Source of the DNA: Candidatus Odinarchaeota archaeon
GTDB taxonomy: Archaea > Asgardarchaeota > JAGGXT01
Direction: 5' to 3'
Assembly: GCA_021162905.1 (NCBI GenBank)
Contig: JAGGXT010000373.1
Location: forward strand, 1 to 9,859
Length of the DNA stretch: 9,859 bases
Within the stretch, counting starts at the first letter, position 1. Each line of letters begins with the position of its first letter. This document shows positions 7,178 to 9,859 of the stretch, piece by piece. Below the pieces are notes generated by a model. It saw only the letters and a program-made list of their open reading frames with translations, did no database searches and had not been told where the DNA came from. Position numbers and translations under genes: made by a program.

Positions 7178-8899
7178 ATGGATGAATCTGGAACAATACA
7201 TGGTATACCCTACAGAGTTAGAGATAAGAATCCGCCAAAGACACGAAGATATTTTAAGGTTTTAAGATTTCTCGAAAAGGAAAATATTCCCCAACTTCCA
7301 TTTAAGGAGGCAATAGAGCGTATACTAAATGCTAAGTATATTCCAGAATATTCTAAAAGAGGAATAAAGGAGATAATAGTCTATCCAAGTGCTCGGATAC
7401 TTGCTTTTAGATGTGTTGAAACACAAGAGATATTTAATAAACGATGGAGAATAGCAAAGGAAGTAGGCTGGTATCCTTACGTAACAGGTGTAGAGCTAAG
7501 AATTAGTGAGATTTCAAAATTTGTAGACGAATGTACAAAATTTAATAATCTTGAGAGTTTACGATTTGATATTCCAATAAAGACTCCCATTGTACTTCAA
7601 GTTATCGCATCAAGTAGCAACAATAATGCGTATCTTCTCAGAATAGGAACATTTAACATACTTTTAGATTGCTCGATGGATAAGAATAGCCTAAAATATC
7701 TAATTGAAAATGATCTGGTTGACATTGTAGTTATAACACATGCCCACATCGACCATGCTGGGTCAATAATAGAATTTGTAGAGCGTGGATATAGCGGCCC
7801 AATTTTGATGACAGCTACAACCACTGATTATATAGCATTTAGAAGCTGGAAAGATAAAGAAAAACTTACGAATTTTCTTTCAAAGGTTTTCATGGTTCCC
7901 TATGAAAAGGATATTAAAATCGCCAAAGATGTAACAATAACTTTTTATAGATCAGGGCATCTGCCAGGCTCAGCTATGATTCTTATAAAAGTTGAAGACT
8001 TTAGATTTCTCTATACAGGGGATTTCTTTTTGAGAGATAGACCACCAATGGGCGGAGGTCGAGAAAGTATCGATAAAATAAATAGTCCAATAGATGTTCT
8101 ACTTTTCGACTCCACTTTTGGAAATATTGAAATGCCGCCAGATAACGTAATTTTTGAGAAACTACTATCCGAAATTGAGAACACACTTAAAACAAATGGT
8201 AACGTTCTAATAAGCACAACACCTGGAAGCTACGACTTGACATTATATCTTAAACTTTTTGAATATTTCACAAGGAAGGGATGGAAGCCAAGCGTCTATA
8301 TGGAGCCAAGAATAATCGAATTTATGAAATTCATAAAGTATAGAAAGGATGATCAAGCAGTTTCCATCAAAGAACTTATTGAGAAAGAACGTGACCCATT
8401 TTCAAGTGTTATGCGTAAGGAAATAAGAAAGCCTTTTGATATGATCAAAGCTTTAGGGGAAAGTAGCATAATAATAAGTCATCCTCATGATTTAACTCGT
8501 CCGCCTATTACAAATTATTTAGTTAAAATTTCAGAAAGAGAAAATTGTTTATTGGTTCTAACAGGGGCTCAAAGAGAAGGAATAGGTAAAGAAATTATAA
8601 ATGGAAAAAGGCACATCCGAATTAAACATCATGAATTTGGTACATATCGCATTGTCGAAAAAGAGATAGAAATAAAGAATAGAATATTTAATGTAAAATA
8701 TCCAAATTATGTACTGGCATCACATGCAGATATGAAACAAATTGAGTATGTTATTAAAAAGTTAAAGCCAAGTATTGCTATTCCGTTTCATAGTTCCGGA
8801 GAGACTATTAATGCTCTACTTAAGAATACTGATATTACTCGTATTAGTAAAATAATACGGATTGGACCAAAAAGCGAATTAATGCTCAAGGAATCTTAA
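7178..8899 (+). CDS. Metallo-beta-lactamase/beta-CASP protein, RNA-processing type, with novel N-terminal region
   Basis: A 573-residue protein from the preferred ATG. Residues from about 136 onward form a metallo-beta-lactamase fold fused to a beta-CASP cap, the architecture of RNase J/CPSF-like nucleases. Metal ligands appear in order: Asp164 (ILLDCS), HAHIDH at 188-193, His261 in GHLPGS, and Asp282 in YTGDF. Beta-CASP motif A is Asp311 (FDSTFGN), motif B His516 (ASHAD), and motif C His538 (PFHSS). A histidine at motif C marks the RNA-acting branch rather than the DNA-acting Artemis/SNM1 branch. The usual GYQAEGTLGR block is diverged to GAQREGIGKEI (463-473). The first 135 residues are basic and mixed alpha/beta in look, and match nothing I recognise. 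They are not the KH pair of archaeal CPSF1. It probably acts as a cytoplasmic ribonuclease. It is the second gene of an operon with the flavoprotein, which is an unexplained pairing. Confidence 0.85.
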   Translation: MDESGTIHGIPYRVRDKNPPKTRRYFKVLRFLEKENIPQLPFKEAIERILNAKYIPEYSKRGIKEIIVYPSARILAFRCVETQEIFNKRWRIAKEVGWYPYVTGVELRISEISKFVDECTKFNNLESLRFDIPIKTPIVLQVIASSSNNNAYLLRIGTFNILLDCSMDKNSLKYLIENDLVDIVVITHAHIDHAGSIIEFVERGYSGPILMTATTTDYIAFRSWKDKEKLTNFLSKVFMVPYEKDIKIAKDVTITFYRSGHLPGSAMILIKVEDFRFLYTGDFFLRDRPPMGGGRESIDKINSPIDVLLFDSTFGNIEMPPDNVIFEKLLSEIENTLKTNGNVLISTTPGSYDLTLYLKLFEYFTRKGWKPSVYMEPRIIEFMKFIKYRKDDQAVSIKELIEKERDPFSSVMRKEIRKPFDMIKALGESSIIISHPHDLTRPPITNYLVKISERENCLLVLTGAQREGIGKEIINGKRHIRIKHHEFGTYRIVEKEIEIKNRIFNVKYPNYVLASHADMKQIEYVIKKLKPSIAIPFHSSGETINALLKNTDITRISKIIRIGPKSELMLKES

Positions 8900-8928
8900 G
8901 TAGTTGTAGATATTAGCCTAACGAAACT

Positions 8929-8960
8929 GTTCTTTTTGATGAAAATCTTTAAATGTTTTT
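8929..8960 (+). terminator. T-rich tract after the beta-CASP gene
   Basis: Two T-runs (TTCTTTTT at about 8930-8937 and GTTTTT at 8955-8960) lie 30-60 bases after the stop, in a 61-base gap. They could end the operon transcript in the archaeal U-tract manner. The AAATCTTTAAATG between them also resembles a TATA box, but it is too close to the ATG at 8961 to give a normal leader. Confidence 0.3.
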
Positions 8961-9740
8961 ATGAAGGTCGAAGGTTCGAAAATTAGGATAACAATTAGGC
9001 CCCGAGGCGAATATCTCGAGCTTGACTACTCGAAAGAGTGGTTCTACGAGAAGATTAAGGGCTGGAAAGTGGGCGAATTGATAATTAGGGAGAACGATGT
9101 TCTTCTAACGCTCTCCAAGGATATTGAGTTCGGCGGAAGAGTTAAGATAGGCCTTGACAGCAACCTCATGAGCCTTGACATTTTCCATTCCGAAAAAGGA
9201 TGGAGTAAGGTAGATTTAAGTGAGTTCCACAGGATCGCAGAAATATACGATAGAATCATCGATAGGTTGAAGAGTCTACAGCGTAAGTCTCCTAAAAGAA
9301 TTATGAGCCTCTTGAAGAAGTACCGGTTGAGGCGGAAGAACAGAATCGAGGATTTCCTGAACAAGCTTGCAGCGCAGCTGGCGAGAGAATTCCCCGATGC
9401 GGTCTTCATCTTTGAGAACTTGAATAAATTTAAAATGTTGAGAAATGGAAGTAGGCAGTTCAATCGTAAACTCTCACGGTCAACATGGGCTAAGATCGTC
9501 CACAAACTCTCATATCGTGTCCAAGTAGAGTTTGTGGATCCCACCTATACTTCATCCACCTGCCTGGTATGTGGGAGCCGTCTGAAGTCCCGAAACGGGC
9601 TGGTGAAATGCCCCAAGTGTGGTTTCGAGGCTGATAGACAGTTTGTTGGAGCATTCAACATTTTCATGCGGGGACTCGGGGTCGCCCTGAGTGGGTCAAG
9701 ACCGATGATTTACTCCCCCATGAACCCGGAGGGGAGTTGA
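8961..9740 (+). CDS. tnpB: N-terminally truncated TnpB (RNA-guided nuclease of IS605-type elements), RuvC intact
   Basis: A 259-residue TnpB; full-length family members have about 370-420. It starts in the middle of the WED region, so the N-terminal helix/REC part is missing. In-frame upstream codons reach a stop at 8940-8942, and no remnant is seen in other frames. The RuvC nuclease looks complete. Asp66 is in KIGLDSNL, Glu152 in IFENLNK, and Asp225 in EADRQFVGAFNI, with the linking helix rich in Arg and Lys (96-132). The zinc finger uses Cys201, Cys204, Cys217 and Cys220. TnpB uses a 3'-overlapping omega-RNA to cut DNA next to a target-adjacent motif. Without the REC/WED half this copy is probably inactive. 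The C-terminus also looks shifted: after PMNPEG the minus-one frame continues ELRLMRPKSIVKVSMN to a stop at 9811. No ribosome site precedes the ATG. It is probably a decaying gene, less likely a shortened functional derivative. Confidence 0.82.
   Translation: MKVEGSKIRITIRPRGEYLELDYSKEWFYEKIKGWKVGELIIRENDVLLTLSKDIEFGGRVKIGLDSNLMSLDIFHSEKGWSKVDLSEFHRIAEIYDRIIDRLKSLQRKSPKRIMSLLKKYRLRRKNRIEDFLNKLAAQLAREFPDAVFIFENLNKFKMLRNGSRQFNRKLSRSTWAKIVHKLSYRVQVEFVDPTYTSSTCLVCGSRLKSRNGLVKCPKCGFEADRQFVGAFNIFMRGLGVALSGSRPMIYSPMNPEGS
9712..9737 (+). repeat. Stem-loop at the 3' end of tnpB
   Basis: ACTCCCC at 9712-9718 and GGGGAGT at 9731-9737 are perfect reverse complements around a 12-base loop. The left arm has one extra C (five in all) facing only four Gs, so one G may have been lost on the right arm. 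The stem overlaps the last codons of tnpB, where omega-RNA scaffolds of this family normally lie. Confidence 0.6.
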
Positions 9741-9756
9741 GGCTGATGCGACCCAA

Positions 9757-9826
9757 GTCCATTGTGAAAGTAAGCATGAATGGAGGAACTTTTACTCACT
9801 TTCCTCCATGAAAACTCACAACGGAC
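9757..9826 (+). ncRNA. Two-part hairpin, candidate 3' scaffold of an omega-RNA / element right end
   Basis: The outer arms GTCCATTGTGA (9757-9767) and TCACAACGGAC (9816-9826) pair at 10 of 11 positions. Inside them ATGGAGGAA (9780-9788) and TTCCTCCAT (9801-9809) pair at all nine positions around a 12-base loop. After two bulged As the outer stem can gain GT/AC pairs (9770-9771 with 9814-9815). The position directly downstream of tnpB and the nested arms fit the structured 3' region that forms both the right-end hairpin and the guide-RNA scaffold of TnpB elements. If so, the guide would begin near 9840, at or just before the window edge. The structure is seen directly; the RNA role is inferred. 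Confidence 0.6.
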
Positions 9827-9859
9827 AGACCCCGTGATCCAGTAAAAAGTGAATTATAA

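Larger units (their letters stand above)
8961..9841 (+). mobile_element. Partial IS200/IS605-family (IS1341-like, TnpB-only) element
   Basis: The block is defined by the TnpB gene, its 3' stem-loops and a composition change. The bases at 9001-9060 are 29/60 G+C, against 17/60 at 8821-8880 just upstream. Composition falls back to AT-rich after about 9838-9841. No tnpA (Y1 transposase) is present. The left side starts abruptly inside tnpB, so the left end is missing and the element could not move by itself. As usual for IS605, there is no target duplication to mark the edges. The boundaries are estimates, and the window ends 18 bases past the proposed right end. Confidence 0.65.

Noticed and set aside
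8936..8940. TTGAT as a possible IS605-type target-adjacent motif left of the tnpB relic
   Set aside because: It matches the motif of a bacterial element only, is common in AT-rich DNA, and the true left end is missing, so it cannot be tied to this insertion.
9044..9544. Open frame of 166 codons on the minus strand opposite tnpB
   Set aside because: It mirrors the coding bias of tnpB and shows no domain or ribosome site, so it is a shadow frame.
1..9859. CRISPR array, tRNA or rRNA genes
   Set aside because: No spaced identical repeats, no tRNA-like cloverleaf with a conserved TTCNANNC arm, and no rRNA-like conserved blocks were seen on reading through.

Overview
The window looks like a chromosomal segment from a thermophilic, AT-rich archaeon, probably a member of the Thermoproteota (Crenarchaeota-like). 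The main reasons are an archaeal-type topoisomerase IA with a cysteine-rich tail, archaeal TATA-like boxes about 50 bases upstream of starts, sparse GGTG/GAGG-type ribosome sites, heavy AGA/AGG arginine use, and an archaeal-style TnpB gene. The lineage is inferred; no rRNA or tRNA is present to fix it.

Layout. (1) Positions 26-2454, minus strand: a two-gene ABC exporter operon, with a LolD/MacB-type ATPase followed by an overlapping permease carrying two FtsX-like cores and a large external domain. (2) 2612-3598, plus: a D-2-hydroxyacid dehydrogenase lacking the usual catalytic glutamate. It is transcribed divergently from the ABC operon across a 157-base gap that holds a pair of near-identical 12-mers. 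(3) 3659-5758, minus: DNA topoisomerase IA, convergent with the dehydrogenase. (4) 5905-8899, plus, divergent from topA: a likely two-gene operon of an FAD-dependent oxidoreductase with a degenerate second nucleotide-binding motif and, 16 bases later, a metallo-beta-lactamase/beta-CASP protein of the RNA-processing type with an unrecognised N-terminal region of about 135 residues. (5) 8961 to about 9841, plus: a G+C-richer IS200/IS605-type TnpB relic. It lacks the 5' third of tnpB but keeps the RuvC D-E-D residues and zinc finger. It is followed by three nested or adjacent stem-loops that look like an omega-RNA/right end.

The ABC pair and the oxidoreductase/beta-CASP pair are the only gene sets whose spacing implies joint expression. 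The rest looks like ordinary single-gene archaeal chromosome. The most interesting area is the right edge. There a one-base loss in a G-run both shifts the TnpB C-terminus out of frame and shortens an otherwise perfect RNA stem, and the tnpB is 5'-truncated yet catalytically intact. Second in interest is the beta-CASP protein with its novel N-terminal region. No CRISPR array, tRNA or rRNA was seen. No gene-free stretch exceeds 300 bases.
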